Shown here in pieces: positions 20,860-32,090 of a DNA stretch of 64,000 bases. Origin of the DNA: Reticulitermes speratus (taxonomy: Eukaryota > Arthropoda > Insecta > Blattodea > Rhinotermitidae); assembly GCA_021186555.1 (NCBI GenBank), contig JAJKFL010000026.1, positions 5,161,709-5,225,708 on the forward strand, written 5' to 3'. Each line of letters starts with the position of its first letter. Within the stretch, counting starts at the first letter, position 1. Below the pieces are notes generated by a model. It had not been told where the DNA came from and ran no database searches. It was given only the letters and a program-made list of their open reading frames with translations. The position numbers were made by a program, and so were the translations under genes.

Positions 20860-21640
20860 TTGTAATTTCAGGCTTCCGCCGCGATGTAGATAAGATCTGC
20901 GCTCTTCTGGGATATTACGTATCGTTGAGTGGTAGTTCTGTACCGACGTTTCGAGATGGGAACTGCGCTCTTATGGGATATTACTTATCGTTGGGTGGTA
21001 ATTCCGTACCGACGTTTCGAGATGGGAACTGCGCTCTTCTGGGATATTACGTATCGTTGAGTGGTAATTCCGTACCGACGTTTCGAGATGGGAACTGCGC
21101 TCTTATGGGATACTACGTATCGTTGAGTGGTAATTCCGTACCGGCGTTTCGAGATGGGAACTGCGCTCTTATGGGATATTACTTATCGTTGGGTGGTAAT
21201 TCCGTACCGACGTTTCGAGATGGGAACTGCGCTCTTCTGGGATATTACGTATCGTTGAGTGGTAATTCCGTACCGACGTTTCGAGATGGGAACTGCGCTC
21301 TTATGGGATATTACGTATCGTTGAGTGGTAATTCCGTACCGACGTTTCGAGATGGGAACTGCGCTCTTATGGGATATTACGTATCGTTGAGTGGTAATTC
21401 CGTACCGATGTTTTGAGATGGGAACTGCGCTCTTATGGGATATTACGTATCGTTGAGTGGTAATTCCGTACCGACGTTTCGGGACAACATATCTGTCCCA
21501 TCTTCAAGGGTCAATAAGTCCAAGAAGACTTCTTGGCCCTTCAAGATGGGACCTATAGGTTGTCCCGAAACGTCGGTACAGAACTACCACTCAACGATAC
21601 GTAATATCCCAGAAGAGAGCAGATCTAGAATTTATATTTG
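20860..21640. mobile_element. Foldback element with an internal 66-bp array
   Basis: The left outer end ATTTCAGGCTTCCGCCGCGA and GATCTGCGCTCTTCTGGGA match 62566 onward. About nine tandem copies of a 66-bp unit follow, then the true hairpin: CGACGTTTCGGGACAACATA, a loop with GTCAATAAGTCCAAGAAGAC, and the inverted arm TTGTCCCGAAACGTCGGTAC to GAGCAGATCT. On the minus strand GAAACGTC is kept, but the CTGANGA box is not consensus. Confidence 0.85.
20897..21490. repeat. 66-bp tandem array, about nine units
   Basis: The period is 66 bp (CTGCGCTCTT at 20898, 20963, 21029 and on). Because 66 is a multiple of three, a 192-codon frame stays open (22-residue unit GNCALMGYYVSLSGNSVPTF). It is the left arm of the foldback amplified, not a protein gene: no start context, no known domain, and it ends at the first unit with a stop. 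Confidence 0.9.
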
Positions 21641-22311
21641 TGTTGACAAATTTTGCTATTAATTAAATACGGTTTTAATTCTCAACACATTATCATGTAA
21701 TGTTCGGACATATCTGATTTTTCTGTACATTTTTCTTGTAATATTTTAATGCGTTTGGTAAAAACTTTCTTGTGTTTCTAGATTCCACTGGAATGAAATG
21801 TTTCGCTCGGGTCATAAGCCAGTGTTTAGCCGCTCATTTATATAAAACTTGCTTATTTCAGAAGAAATTTAAAGAGTGTCGAAATTCGGTTGTCCTGGAC
21901 ACGCTGATTGATCTGTGATTATTAGCCTTAACACACGTCCCATTTTATGGCTTCTCATCGACAAAGTCATCCCAAGTCCTTCTAAGTACCGACACCCACC
22001 TCTAAACCTTCCGCTGGTTGCACACACACACCACCACACGTACATTACACGAGTTCTCACGGACAAAGAACAAGAATTGGTACTCTTATAATATGAAGAT
22101 GGAGGAAGTATTTCCCTCCGAATTGTTGGTGCCTGTCTACCAAATTACATAGCTTTAATTTTAGAAGATCGGAGACTTTAACATCAAATTTTGTTTCAAA
22201 TTTAACAAAAGCGCTACGTTCGCAATATAAAATACAATTCTTCATCTACGTTTCCTTAAAATATCCCAATACAAATTTAGACATAGCGCCAATATTTGTT
22301 CACCGTAATTT
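21641..22311. other. No gene recognised
   Basis: Unique DNA. Small frames on both strands lack recognisable domains. Confidence 0.45.
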
Positions 22312-22610
22312 GTGGCGGCAGGTTCAGGGTGGCGCCGATCCCAGTGGCCGTGCGGTCTAAGGCGTGGGTCTGCGGCCTCTCGCTTTCTGGGATTGCGGGT
22401 TCGAATCCCGCCTGGGGCATGGATATCTGTCTCTTGTGAGTGTTGTGTGTTGTCAGGTAGAGGTCTCTGCGACGAGCTGATCACTCGTCCAGAGGAGTCC
22501 CACCAAGTGTGATGTGTCTGAGTGCGATCGTGAGCCTCGATAATGAGGAGGCCCTGGCCCCACTAGGTGCTGTCGAGCCAAGGGGGGGGGGGGGGGTTAA
22601 TGTGTGGCGG
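22312..22610 (+). mobile_element. SINE-B with G-tract tail
   Basis: Head GCCGATCCCAGTGGCCGTGC at about 22329, B box GCGGGTTCGAATCCCGCC, body to TGTCGAGCCAAGG. A run of about 15 G (22582-22596) stands where related copies have A-rich tails. A possible TGTGGCGG duplication lies at 22312-22319 and 22603-22610. Confidence 0.88.
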
Positions 22611-23147
22611 TATATCGATATACTCTATATCGATATACTCTATAATAGGGAATTACTCTTCATGGGCGCTAATTGAGGACGGTCCTACATAGGGGGTTGA
22701 ATCTAATTCCAAAAAATCTGTAGACATTGAAATAATATACTTTTTCATATCGTGTACATCTATCAGCTTCTTTAGGACAAGCCAATTTCTTTACAAAAAT
22801 AATGACGTTATCTCCTGTTTCTTTCACTGTACAAAATACATTTAACCCCTGATCAATAAGTTAGGTTCTCAAGACGCTACACTTTACCCATACTGAAAAC
22901 AAACAACGTCTGTTGTCTGGTATAAAATATAGATTATGACGGTCACGACCTACCCTACTCTATATTTGCGAGACGATAAACTTTCCTTTAATCTCTGACA
23001 ATAAGCCATCAATAAATATAAATAAAAAATTACACAGTGTAGCGATCAATTCATTTGCGTGGGCTAAGTTTTACTATCCGAATTCTGATATCTTTAACTT
23101 TATGGACTTTGTCTAACTTCACTTATTAAAAACCAAACTTAGGTGAC
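22611..23147. other. No gene recognised
   Basis: Begins with a short TATCGATATACTC direct repeat (22611-22645), then unique AT-rich DNA. Confidence 0.45.
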
Positions 23148-23225
23148 TTATAGACAATGTTTTCCACCAACTAAATGCACTTGTTATAAAAACACTAAAA
23201 TATTCTAAAACTGTTTGATAAAAAG

Positions 23226-23267
23226 CCCCGACATGTTTCGGCTCACTAATGAGCCATCCTCAGGGGG
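23226..23267 (-). ncRNA. Hammerhead ribozyme motif, canonical GTC site
   Basis: Minus strand: CCCC (23264-23267) with GGGG (23226-23229); core CTGAGGA (23257-23263); unpaired T; stem II GGCTCA/TGAGCC; GAAA (23236-23239); stem III ACATGT; triplet GTC. Confidence 0.78.
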
Positions 23268-23399
23268 TCACAACTGACTGTTCTCAAAACACATACATAT
23301 GTTTATCCTCTGTAGAGGTATATGGTCAACGTCTTATCTGACCATATACCTCTACAGAGGATAAACACATGTACGTGTTTTGAGAACAGTCAGTTGTGA

Positions 23400-23441
23400 C
23401 CCCCTGAGGATGGCTCATTAGTGAGCCGAAACATGTCGGGG
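23400..23441 (+). ncRNA. Hammerhead ribozyme motif, canonical GTC site
   Basis: CCCC 23400-23403 with GGGG 23438-23441; CTGAGGA 23404-23410; stem II GGCTCA/TGAGCC; GAAA 23428-23431; ACATGT stem III; predicted cleavage after C23437. Same motif as its inverted partner. Confidence 0.78.
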
Positions 23442-23793
23442 CTTTTTATCAAACAGTTTTAGAATATTTTAGTGTTTTTATAAGAAGTGCATTTAGTTGG
23501 TGGAAAACATTGTCTATACTTGAAAAATGCACGGTGAAAATAGAATAAAGTTAGGTGACTTAGTCTCCGTCCTTCAACGAAATATAATTTTAAGGGTAGC
23601 TTTTTCTATGGCACCCAAAGGAGTAGTATTTAACTTTATTTGTAGCCTCTAAGACAGGAACACAACCTGTCTTAGAAAGGTGAAACCGGTGTCTATGGAC
23701 TAAGTGATTTCAAACGTGATAAATCACCGTGAGAATGAGAAGCATCACTGATGTGTATTTGGACTTTTTTCTTCCATCGTCACCAGTTTACAA

Positions 23794-23834
23794 ACACGAC
23801 GTTTCGAAAGCAGAATGTTTTCGTCTTCAGGTGC
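23794..23834 (-). ncRNA. Hammerhead ribozyme motif
   Basis: Minus strand: stem I GCAC with GTGT; core CTGAAGA (23824-23830); unpaired C; stem II GAAA...TTTC; GAAA (23802-23805); stem III AC/GT with no loop; triplet GTC. Stem I and II sequences differ completely from the CCCC/GGGG copies. Confidence 0.68.
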
Positions 23835-23962
23835 AATACGACCTTAAGAACACGTAACAATGTAAAAGGTACAAAAGTCCTACAAGTTCAAATGTAAGGT
23901 CCTGTAATTTTCGTAATTAATAAGGAAAAATTTTATTTTATTTCTGTACAATTTTAGATTGA

Positions 23963-24316
23963 GTACTGTACACACTAAGTACTGTACACAATAAGTACTG
24001 TACACACTAAGTACTGTACACACTAAGTACTGTACACAATAAGTACTGTACACACTAAGTACTGTACACACTAAGTACTGTACACACTACGTACTGTGTA
24101 CACACTAAGTACTGTACACACTAAGTACTGTACACACTAAGTACTGTACACACTAAGTACTGTACACACTAAGTACTGTACACACTACGTACTGTGTACA
24201 CACTAAGTACTGTACACACTAAGTACTGTAAACACTAAGTACTGTACACACTAAGTACTGTACACACTAAGTACTGTACACACTAAGTACTGTACACACT
24301 AAGTACTGTACACAGT
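23963..24316. repeat. 16-bp minisatellite, about 22 units
   Basis: The unit is GTACTGTACACACTAA. Two units carry the same TACGTACTGTGT variant about 100 bp apart, showing block duplication. Contains the GTAC and TGTACA palindromes. Confidence 0.95.
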
Positions 24317-24503
24317 ATTTTTATATTTAGAGGTTTGGATTTTGTTGTCTCTGTCATGTGAATTTGTAGGTTTTTGTTTTATTTTAGATTGTTACTTGCT
24401 CTTAAGATTTTATTACACCTAAAGACGAAAGCAGCCTGCTTTCGAAACGTCGTGTTTGTGTACTCAGTGACAATGGAAAAAATTCCAAATACACATCAGT
24501 GAT

Positions 24504-25879
24504 ATTTCGCATGTTACACCATTGTCTAAAAATTATAGTGTACGGCGTCAGAATCCTATTACATGTCCTTCTATTTAGGACCAGATCCTAAATATTGTAT
24601 TCGAGTGCTGAAAACTAGCGTTCGTGGTATTTATGTATAGGATCTGCCAGTCATTAATTTTGTTCAGATTTGTTGCTTGTTCTAACGGCTGCTTTCCATT
24701 GAAAAGTTAAGATCCATAATATATATATATATATATATATACTCGAGTCGTACGTAAGTAGTACAATACATGACATGTGATAACAAAGGAAAACACGACA
24801 GAAAGTACATTGCTTAGTAGTCTGGACCTATGAAACAAAAAAGGCAGATTTTTCAAACTTCCCGTCATTTCTTATTCCGTTTGGAACGCAGTCCAATAAC
24901 TGTGTAATAGTCCTGAATCCTTGGACTCGTCTCGGTCCATGAAATATTAATGCAGAATAAGGCATTTTGAAACGGAACAAGCACGCGCGCCATCTGGCGC
25001 CGCTCAGTCGCATAAGGTTACATAAGAGAGAGAGAGAGAGAGAGACAGAGAGAGGAGTCGTCTATAATGCAAAGCGCGGGAGGAATAAACAGGTTGAGAG
25101 AAAAAAAAATAAATATATATTTTTATAACCTAAAAAGGCAACTTGGCATCCTGATAAACTTTGTTCTCTCGTAATTCCGGTAAGCGAGTGTCGCTTTTTA
25201 AACGGTTAGCATCCGAATGAAGAAAGACGTCCTATCAAATTACACCAGAAATCGGGGGGGGGGGGGGGGGGGGGATTTCGAGAAGGTTCTAAAAGTCTCC
25301 CTGAGCTGATAACGAATTTATGAACTATCAACAGTTCGTTTTTAAACTCTGGTCTTTTTTTTTTACTGCGAAATTTCGAAACTAGGATTGTTTATAATTT
25401 AAGTGAACACCGTGCCTTCGTGTCCAAGTTTCCTAAAACGTATAAAAAAAACCATCAGTAACACAAGAAACTTTTAGGAGAGGGTAACACCAGGAAACAA
25501 TGCATGTAATCAGTAAAATAAACACTCTGTATTGTTTTTTTGACCCCAACACCTAGTAGACCTATAATGTTACTTATTATATAAGGTCACAAAGTTACTT
25601 TATTATCAACATATCACAATTTTATGCCACAGGCATATTTTGACAGAAAACACTTCGGTATTTCAGTTGGTTTACATAACTTTTACGTCTAAAAAGTGAC
25701 GAGATGAACAAAATTATTTGTAACAATTTTGGGAGGGGGAGGGAGGGAATTATTTTATAAAAACATTTTGAACATACAAAATCAATTACTAGGTTACGCT
25801 AAATAACTAAATTGAAATGCGTTTTATCGGCTTGGAAAGAAATTCGTACCTTCAGGAAATAATGAAGGATGTTGTGCCT
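24504..25879. other. No gene; simple repeats
   Basis: Holds (AT)n at about 24720-24741, (GA)n at about 25026-25051, and a run of 21 G at 25254-25274. The rest is unique AT-rich DNA with no supported exon. Confidence 0.6.
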
Positions 25880-25960
25880 GCTCTGTCGATAATGCGATAA
25901 GGCGCTTAGTCGTCGGGTTCTCACTGCAGAGGCTCGGGTTCTATCCTGAGACATTCCGTT
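25880..25960 (+). repeat. Possible tRNA-derived SINE head
   Basis: GATAAGGCGCTTAGTCGTCG then GGCTCGGGTTCTATCCTGAG resembles A and B boxes of a tRNA-like head. No body shared with the other SINE families was recognised. Confidence 0.35.
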
Positions 25961-26346
25961 AGGACTTTTAGTGGACAGAGTGACATTCCGATGAGGCTTG
26001 TCCCTCAGTACTTCGACTTTCCCCTGTTAGTATCATTCCACCATTGCTCCACGTTTAATCTTTAATCCATTATCTCTGATGTATAGCTCTAGCAACTGAC
26101 AGACTTGTAACATGACATACTTAAAAATTTATCTATTTGTAATATAATATATTTCTTTATTTTACTTTTTTAAATGTTTTTGAAGACTGTTCCTTAAAGA
26201 TAAATTTGTTTTAGCAGAAGTAATTACGAATTTATTTAGATGCCTATACAATATATTCTGAAAAAATCGTGATCAACCACAGGCAAATACACATATATAT
26301 ATTCCAGGTATTATGAGATAAGCTGATAAGTCAGTTCATTGACTGG

Positions 26347-27235
26347 GTTATGGGCTAGCAGGCTGGATAATCTACGTTCCGTTATGGGCTAGCAGGCTGG
26401 ATAATCTACGTTCCGTTATGGGCTAGCAGGCTGGATAATCTACGTTCCGTTATGGGCTAGCAGGCTGGATAATCTACGTTCCGTTATGGACTAGCAGGCT
26501 GGATAATCTACGTTCCGTTCTGGGCTAGCAGGCTGGATAATCTACGTTCCGTTATGGGCCAGCAGGCTGGATAATCTACGTTCCGTTATGGGCTAGCAGG
26601 CTGGATAATCTACGTTCCGGTCTGGGCTAGCAGGCTGGATAATCTACGTTCCGTTATGGGCTAGCAGGCTGGATAATCTACGTTCCGTTCTGGGCTAGCA
26701 GGCTGGATAATCTACGTTCCGTTATGGGCTAGCAGGCTGGATAATCTACGTTCCGTTATGGGCTAGCAGGCTGGATAATCTACGTTCCGTTATGGGCTAG
26801 CAGGCTGGATAATCTACGTTCCGTTATGGGCTAGCAGGCTGGATAATCTACGTTCCGTTATGGGCTAGCAGGCTGGATAATCTACGTTCCGTTCTGGGCT
26901 AGCAGGCTGGATAATCTACGTTCCGTTATGGGCTAGCAGGCTGGATAATCTACGTTCCGGTCTGGGCTAGCAGGCTGGATAATCTACGTTCCGTTCTGGG
27001 CTAGCAGGCTGGATAATCTACGTTCCGTTCTGGGCTAGCAGGCTGGATAATCTACGTTCCGTTATGGGTTAGCAGGCTGGATAATCTACGTTCCGTTATG
27101 GGCTAGCAGGCTGGATAATCTACGTTCCGTTATGGGCTAGCAGGCTAGATAATCTACGTTCCGTTATGGGCTAGCAGGCTGGATAATCTACGTTCCATTA
27201 TGGGCTAGCAGGCTGGATACTCTACGTTCCCTTCT
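26347..27235. repeat. 34-bp minisatellite, about 26 units
   Basis: The unit GTTATGGGCTAGCAGGCTGG + ATAATCTACGTTCC is repeated head to tail with few variants (mainly GTTATGG/GTTCTGG/GGTCTGG). High identity implies recent expansion. There are no spacers, so this is not a CRISPR. Confidence 0.96.
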
Positions 27236-27358
27236 CAGAGGAGTTTTAGATTTTTCTTCTCGCCGAAAAACGTAGGAGGCATATCGTAAAGTAAAAGAGA
27301 CAGAATGTTGAAAGCGAAAATCGGAGCCTAATATCCACTGCATAGGTTTAAATTTCTA

Positions 27359-27776
27359 CACATATAGGATACTTGTGTCAACCTCGGTGGACTAGTGGTT
27401 AGCGTGCTCGCCAAAGGACCCAAGGTTCGCGGGTTCGATCCCGACCGAGGGCGATGGATTTTTAAGGGTGATAAAAATCCGGAGCACCACTTCCTTCGGA
27501 GGGGATGTAAAGCCGTCGGTCCCATGTCGTAGATTTACGGCATGTAAAAGAACCTTACGGGCATGAATAGAAATGTTTCGTTTCCACCCAATTTCTCACC
27601 CAAGTCTCCTGACTGCCGCCAGAAGTCTCTGGCAGTCACATCAGGATTGAGTAGAACTTGTGTGGACTGGTCACTCACTACATCAACGCACATGACCACA
27701 GAAACCTCCGAAAGGAGGCCCTATGCTCCTCGTTGGAGTTGACAGGGACAAACAACAAACACATAGGATACTTGTG
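27359..27776 (+). mobile_element. SINE-D, full length with duplication
   Basis: SINE 27378-27759 between CACATATAGGATACTTGTG (27359-27377) and CACATAGGATACTTGTG (27760-27776). Head GGTGGACTAGTGGTTAGCGT, B box GCGGGTTCGATCCCGACCG, body GGATTTTTAAGGGTGATAAA, CCATGTCGTAGATTTACGGC, tail to GACAGGGACAAACAACAAA. Confidence 0.92.
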
Positions 27777-28377
27777 CTGCTAGGGTTGCATTATTTTATT
27801 TTCTTTAAAAATTTACTACTTAGTGTTGATTCTACATAAGCTAAATTTGTCGGATATAGCCTGAAAGTTTCGTGTTGTTGATATGTTTGTTAATTTGTAC
27901 TGAATAACATTATCTGATATATTACATACATAAATGTTTATGACTTCTCTTGTAGTACGCTCTATATTTCCTATACATAGTTAGAATATTTCATTGTTTG
28001 TCACTACCAAACAGGAAGCTAAAAAAATTTTTTTCCAAAGTCCCAACCTTGTAATTATACGTTACGCAAAATATTACCTTAACCAAAGTCGCCTCTGTTT
28101 CCAAGGTCTCTTTCCTTAGGTCATTTTATGGCCTTAGTGTCGCTGTAACCTTACAAGTTTGCTTGTCCGCCATGTTGTTGTTGCTTACTGTAGGAAACTA
28201 AATTATATAGAGTTATGGTGGCCTACAGTGGCTTACTCTTCATCGTATCAATTTTGGGAATATGTCTTCTGGTTCAAAAGTTGAATAATGGAGGAGGGGT
28301 CACACACACACACAATATAAACATTTATAAACTTTAGCATTTTTATTTTTTATAAAGGGAGTATCAAAATATCCTCA
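27777..28377. other. No gene recognised
   Basis: Unique DNA with a short (AC)n run near 28302-28313. Confidence 0.45.
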
Positions 28378-28378
28378 G

Positions 28379-28626
28379 TGGGATCCACAATCCTGATCCT
28401 ATTGTGAAGTGGGACTAACAATCCTGATCCTATTGTAAAGTGGGACTCACAGTCCTGATCCTATTGTGAAGTGGGACTCACAATCCTGATCCTATTGTGA
28501 AGTGGGACTCACAATCCTGATCCTATTGTGAAGTGGGACTCAAAGTCCTGATCCTATTGTGAAGTGGGACTCACAATCCTGATCCTATTGTGAAGTGAAA
28601 CTCAGTCCTGATCCTATTGTGAAGTC
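28379..28626. repeat. 31-bp minisatellite, eight units
   Basis: Unit GTGGGACTCACAATCCTGAT + CCTATTGTGAA. The last unit is shortened. Confidence 0.95.
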
Positions 28627-28689
28627 ATGCTCGCCTTAAACCGCATTGCTCCTAAGGTCGGCGCCTTAGCAATACATTTACATTAACCC

Positions 28690-28858
28690 CTCAATGACGC
28701 TGGGGTTTAAATTCCAACTACTGCCCAAGACGGTGGGGGGGGTTGTAAATTTACAATACCCTTAATTGCACACATGACCCTGTGGTGCACCGAGGCCGGC
28801 ACCGTATGAGAAGTTAAAAATCGGTACACTGCACTGAGGCCGACAAAGAAGGGTTAAT
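28690..28858 (+). repeat. Dispersed repeat between two minisatellites
   Basis: GGGTTTAAATTCCAACTACT and then GTGGTGCACCGAGGCCGGCA, TTAAAAATCGGTACACTGCA, CTGAGGCCGACAAAGAAGGG. The same ordered blocks recur at 36641-36680 and 37390-37475, split there by other sequence. Class unknown. Confidence 0.6.
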
Positions 28859-28902
28859 AATATAGACAGTAGAAACGATTTATATATACCTGTAGGCCTA
28901 TT

Positions 28903-29895
28903 GGATGTCATATCAGTGGCTCACTGCAGCAGCAATAGTACTCGTCTGGTCTATACTGTCTTTACAAGAGTCACTCCAAGCTGCTTATGTCTTATCAGTG
29001 GTTCACTGCAGCAACAATAGTACTCGTCTGGTCTATACTGTCTTTACAAGAGTCACTCCAAGCTGCTTATGTCTTATCAGTGGTTCATTGCAGCAGCAAT
29101 AGTACTCATCTGGTCTATACTGTCTTTACAAGAGTCACTCCAAGCTCCTTATGTCATATCAGTGGCTCACTGCAGCAGCAATAGTACTCGTCTGGTCTAT
29201 ACTGTCTTTACAAGAGTCACTCCAAGCTGCTTATGTCTTATCAGTGGTTCACTGCAGCAGCAATAGTACTCGTCTGGTCTATACTGTCTTTACAAGAGTC
29301 ACTCCAAGCTGCTTATGTCATATCAGTGGCTCACTGCAGCAGCAATAGTATTCGTCTGGTCTATACTGTCTTTACAAGAGACACTCCAAGCTCCTTATGT
29401 CATATCAGTGGCTCACTGCAGCAGCAATAGTACTCGTCTGGTCTATACTGTCTTTACAAGAGTCACTCTAAGCTCCTTATGTCATATCAGTGGCTCACTG
29501 CAGCAGCAATAGTACTCGTCTGGTCTATACTGTCTTTACAAGAGTCACTCCAAGCTGCTTATGTCATATCAGTGGCTCACTGCCACAGCAATAGTACTCG
29601 TCTGGTCTATACTGTCTTTACAAGTGTCACTCCAAGCTGCTTATGTCATATCAGTGGCTCACTGCAGCAGCAATAGTACTCGTCTGGTCTATACTGTCTT
29701 TACAAGAGTCACTCCAAGCTCCTTATGTCATATCAGTGGCTCACTGCAGCAGCAATAGTACTCGTCTGGTCTATACTGTCTGTACATGCGTCACTCCAAG
29801 CTGCTTATGTCATATCAGTGGCTCACTGCCACAGCAATAGTACTCGTCTGGTCTATACTGTCTTTACAAGTGTCACTCCAAGCTGCTTATGTCAC
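28903..29895. repeat. 82-bp tandem array, about twelve units
   Basis: The period is exactly 82 bp (ATGTCATATCAGTGGCTCAC and CTGTCTTTACAAGAGTCACT in each). Since 82 is not a multiple of three, each unit opens a separate 65-codon frame (MSYQW...), which is an array artefact. Confidence 0.95.
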
Positions 29896-29919
29896 ATTTT
29901 TACCCACTTGCAACTGCCT

Positions 29920-30216
29920 ATCGACAGACATTATCTGTGTCCAGAAGATCCTAGGATTTTGGTGGGGAGAACTGAGGGAAAGAGACCACTTGGAAGACAT
30001 AGGCTTAGATGGACAGATAATATTAAAATGGATCTTGAAAGAAGTGGGATAGGGTGGGCATGGACTGAATTAATCTGGCGCAGGATAGGAACAGGTGGCG
30101 GGCTCTTGTGAATGCGGTAATGAACCTTTGGTTTTATAAAATGCGGGGAATTTCTTGACTAGCTGAGAACATGTAAGCTTCTCAAGAAGGACTCTGCTCC
30201 ATGGAGGGTAGTTGGT
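29920..30216 (+). mobile_element. LINE 3-prime end fragment
   Basis: Same LINE family as 10.8-11.5 kb: TEGKRPLGRHRLRWTDNIKM, then frameshifted remains (AGGATAGGAACAGGTGGCGG) and the 3-prime UTR AAATGCGGGGAATTTCTTGA, CTAGCTGAGAA, TTCTCAAGAAGGACTCTGCT. Only the last quarter kilobase of the element is present, directly after the 82-bp array. Confidence 0.85.
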
Positions 30217-30237
30217 TTACCACCAACTACCCTCCAT
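30201..30237. repeat. 16-bp perfect hairpin at a LINE 3-prime end
   Basis: ATGGAGGGTAGTTGGT (30201-30216) and its exact reverse complement (30222-30237) with a 5-nt loop. It spans the LINE tail junction. Confidence 0.8.
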
Positions 30238-30876
30238 TCTTCAACGTTGTACCTTTCTGTCTGGTTTCCTGTTAAAAATCCTGTGCCTATTTATATATTT
30301 CCTTACAATCTCATTATGCTTCAAATACCTTTCATTTGTAATATAATTGACAGAAATTATATACAAAAAAAATTTGATTAAAAATTTACTTCGTACGGCC
30401 GTTTGATAAATGTATAATTGTTTGTAGACGGCAAGCTACTTATCTGTCACAACTATTGTTGCCGTGACATATGGAAGGCAACTACTATATAATTCTTCTT
30501 CAGGAACTAACAACGAACCCTACAGAGCGACGAAACAGAAGGAATGTCAACCGAACGACGTACTCTGCACGCTAACTTCGCTGTAAGACGCCGAGAAGAG
30601 AGGCTTAATTAAATTTGCATTATACCGGGAAAATTGTCACTCGTCATGCCATAACAACATCTCGTCCGCACAAGAGGAGGCAAATATGTAGAGTTAAGTA
30701 CAACACGTTCCAAAGTATGCACGTACATCACTGTCCTTAATGCACATCGTGACTAACAATGCGGTACATGTGGCTCTTCGGTGGTCTTTATCTGAAAATA
30801 AGTCTTTCATTTAAAAAAAAACTATATAATTTTGGATATTCGAAAATTTGTTCTTGTGCTTAATTAACCGTTAAAA
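30238..30876. other. No gene recognised
   Basis: Unique AT-rich DNA. Confidence 0.45.
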
Positions 30877-31080
30877 CCCTGTGGTTACTATATGTACCAC
30901 CATGTTTAACATTCACAAATTCTACGTTCTGCCCACACAGTGTATTTATGTGTTTTGTGTGGATCTCAGAACAAACAGCGATTATTTCACTGTACAGCAT
31001 TAACTGACTGGTTTGTATAACTGAGACGGAGTGTGTTTACTGCGCGGTACGAGCTGAATATTTATATATAATTCAGTTTA
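30877..31080 (+). mobile_element. 114-bp-unit element, single unit with both flanks
   Basis: 5-prime flank CCTGTGGTTACTATATGTAC, ATTCACAAATTCTACGTTCT, GCCCACACAGTG; one 114-bp unit; then GGTACGAGCTGAATATTTAT and ATATAATTC. It shows that the unique flanks belong to the element and that the array can be a single unit. Confidence 0.85.
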
Positions 31081-31800
31081 TATTAGTATTTAAAGGGTTA
31101 GACATTATGCCATGAAGATAAATGCTGCAGCAGAGTTAGAGGTTCAGTCTTTGAAAAGAGGACATAAATGACAAGTTTCCAGTTCCGGCCGCTTTATGCA
31201 CGGGGAATAAATTTTAAGTACTAAATATTCAAGTCTTCTGAGATGTTAAACCTTCCAAGCATCCCAGAGATAGGTTTCTCTTCTTGGACTCCTTAAGCCT
31301 AATGACGAAAAAAAAATATTTCTTGGAAAAGTCGAAAACTTTTCAATTATTATTTGGTAGATGAGCCTAAGGTACAGGCGACCGTGAACACTTAACACCA
31401 GGTAGGTTGGCAACTAGCGACACAGCAACACTGGCTGCGCCTGCAGCAGTGCTCCTGTCAGAAACCCAATCCTTGCAATTCTCAGTTCTCGCAGGATAGG
31501 AGGCTGCATGGAGCTCAGTGTAGGTTCGGACAGAGTGGCGAAGAAAATATATTTTACATCAGCTGGGATTCGAAGCCCCATCATCCACTCTACAACCATT
31601 TACTATACTAAACCTATTATATTGGCTCCTCAGGAACATGGCGCACCGACGAGTGAGTAACAGAAGGCTGCAGAAAACTGCTCGAAGGGAACTTCAGTAT
31701 AATAGGACAGTACATTACACAGCTTATCGGATTGAGAGGCAATTGCTGAACGCCTATAGCTGTTCCGTTATTTTTACTGGACATTTTGTATTGTCTGAGG
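31081..31800. other. No gene; possible worn SINE head
   Basis: On the minus strand GGGGCTTCGAATCCCAGCTG near 31561-31580 looks like a B box with SINE-like surroundings (about 31400-31620), but I could not place it in a family. Overlapping opposite-strand frames at 31.6-32.0 kb lack domains. Confidence 0.4.
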
Positions 31801-31804
31801 CAAG

Positions 31805-32090
31805 AAAGGTAGTCCGTATAACTCAGTATAAAGACTTGGCAACAGGCTGACCGACCGAGGAATCTTATTTCGATTTCCCGCAGATGTAAAACATTGTTTC
31901 TTTTCTCCAAAATTTCCACACCGACTCCGAGGCCGAAACAACCTTCCCTTTAAAAGGCAACGGGGACTCTTCCCCAGAATATTAAGCATCGTGGCGTAAA
32001 GCTGACCACTCAAATCCATCTAGTGTCGAGTTTAAGAAATTTTGGAGCCATACCTTCACTCCCATATACACCTTCATGACCTGGACACGA
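31805..32090 (+). mobile_element. SINE-A, degenerate
   Basis: GTCCGTATAACTCAGTATAA (A box region), TTATTTCGATTTCCCG (B box, worn), CCACACCGACTCCGAGGC, AGCTGACCACTCAAATCCAT, CTAGTGTCGAG, TATACACCTTCATGACCTG tail. Confidence 0.7.

Larger units (their letters stand above)
23148..23555. mobile_element. Foldback element, about 400 bp, two identical hammerheads
   Basis: Arms of about 190 bp: left from GACAATGTTTTCCACCAACT through AACTGTTTGATAAAAAGCCC, the ribozyme, GGGGGTCACAACTGACTGTT and TATCCTCTGTAGAGGTATAT; the right arm mirrors this to TGCATTTAGTTGGTGGAAAA and the family end AATGCACGGTGAAAATAG. The arms are nearly identical. Confidence 0.9.
23743..24503. mobile_element. Foldback element with 16-bp minisatellite in its loop
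   Basis: The left arm starts ATCACTGATGTGTATTTGGA and includes AAACACGACGTTTCGAAAGC; the right arm has GCTTTCGAAACGTCGTGTTT and ends CAAATACACATCAGTGAT. The loop of about 580 bp is largely a tandem array (23963-24316). The left arm holds a consensus hammerhead; the right one is close but its core is not consensus. Confidence 0.85.

Noticed and set aside
26347-28626. Regular short repeats resembling a CRISPR array
   Set aside because: Units are contiguous without unique spacers, and the setting is a eukaryotic genome with SINEs and LINEs.
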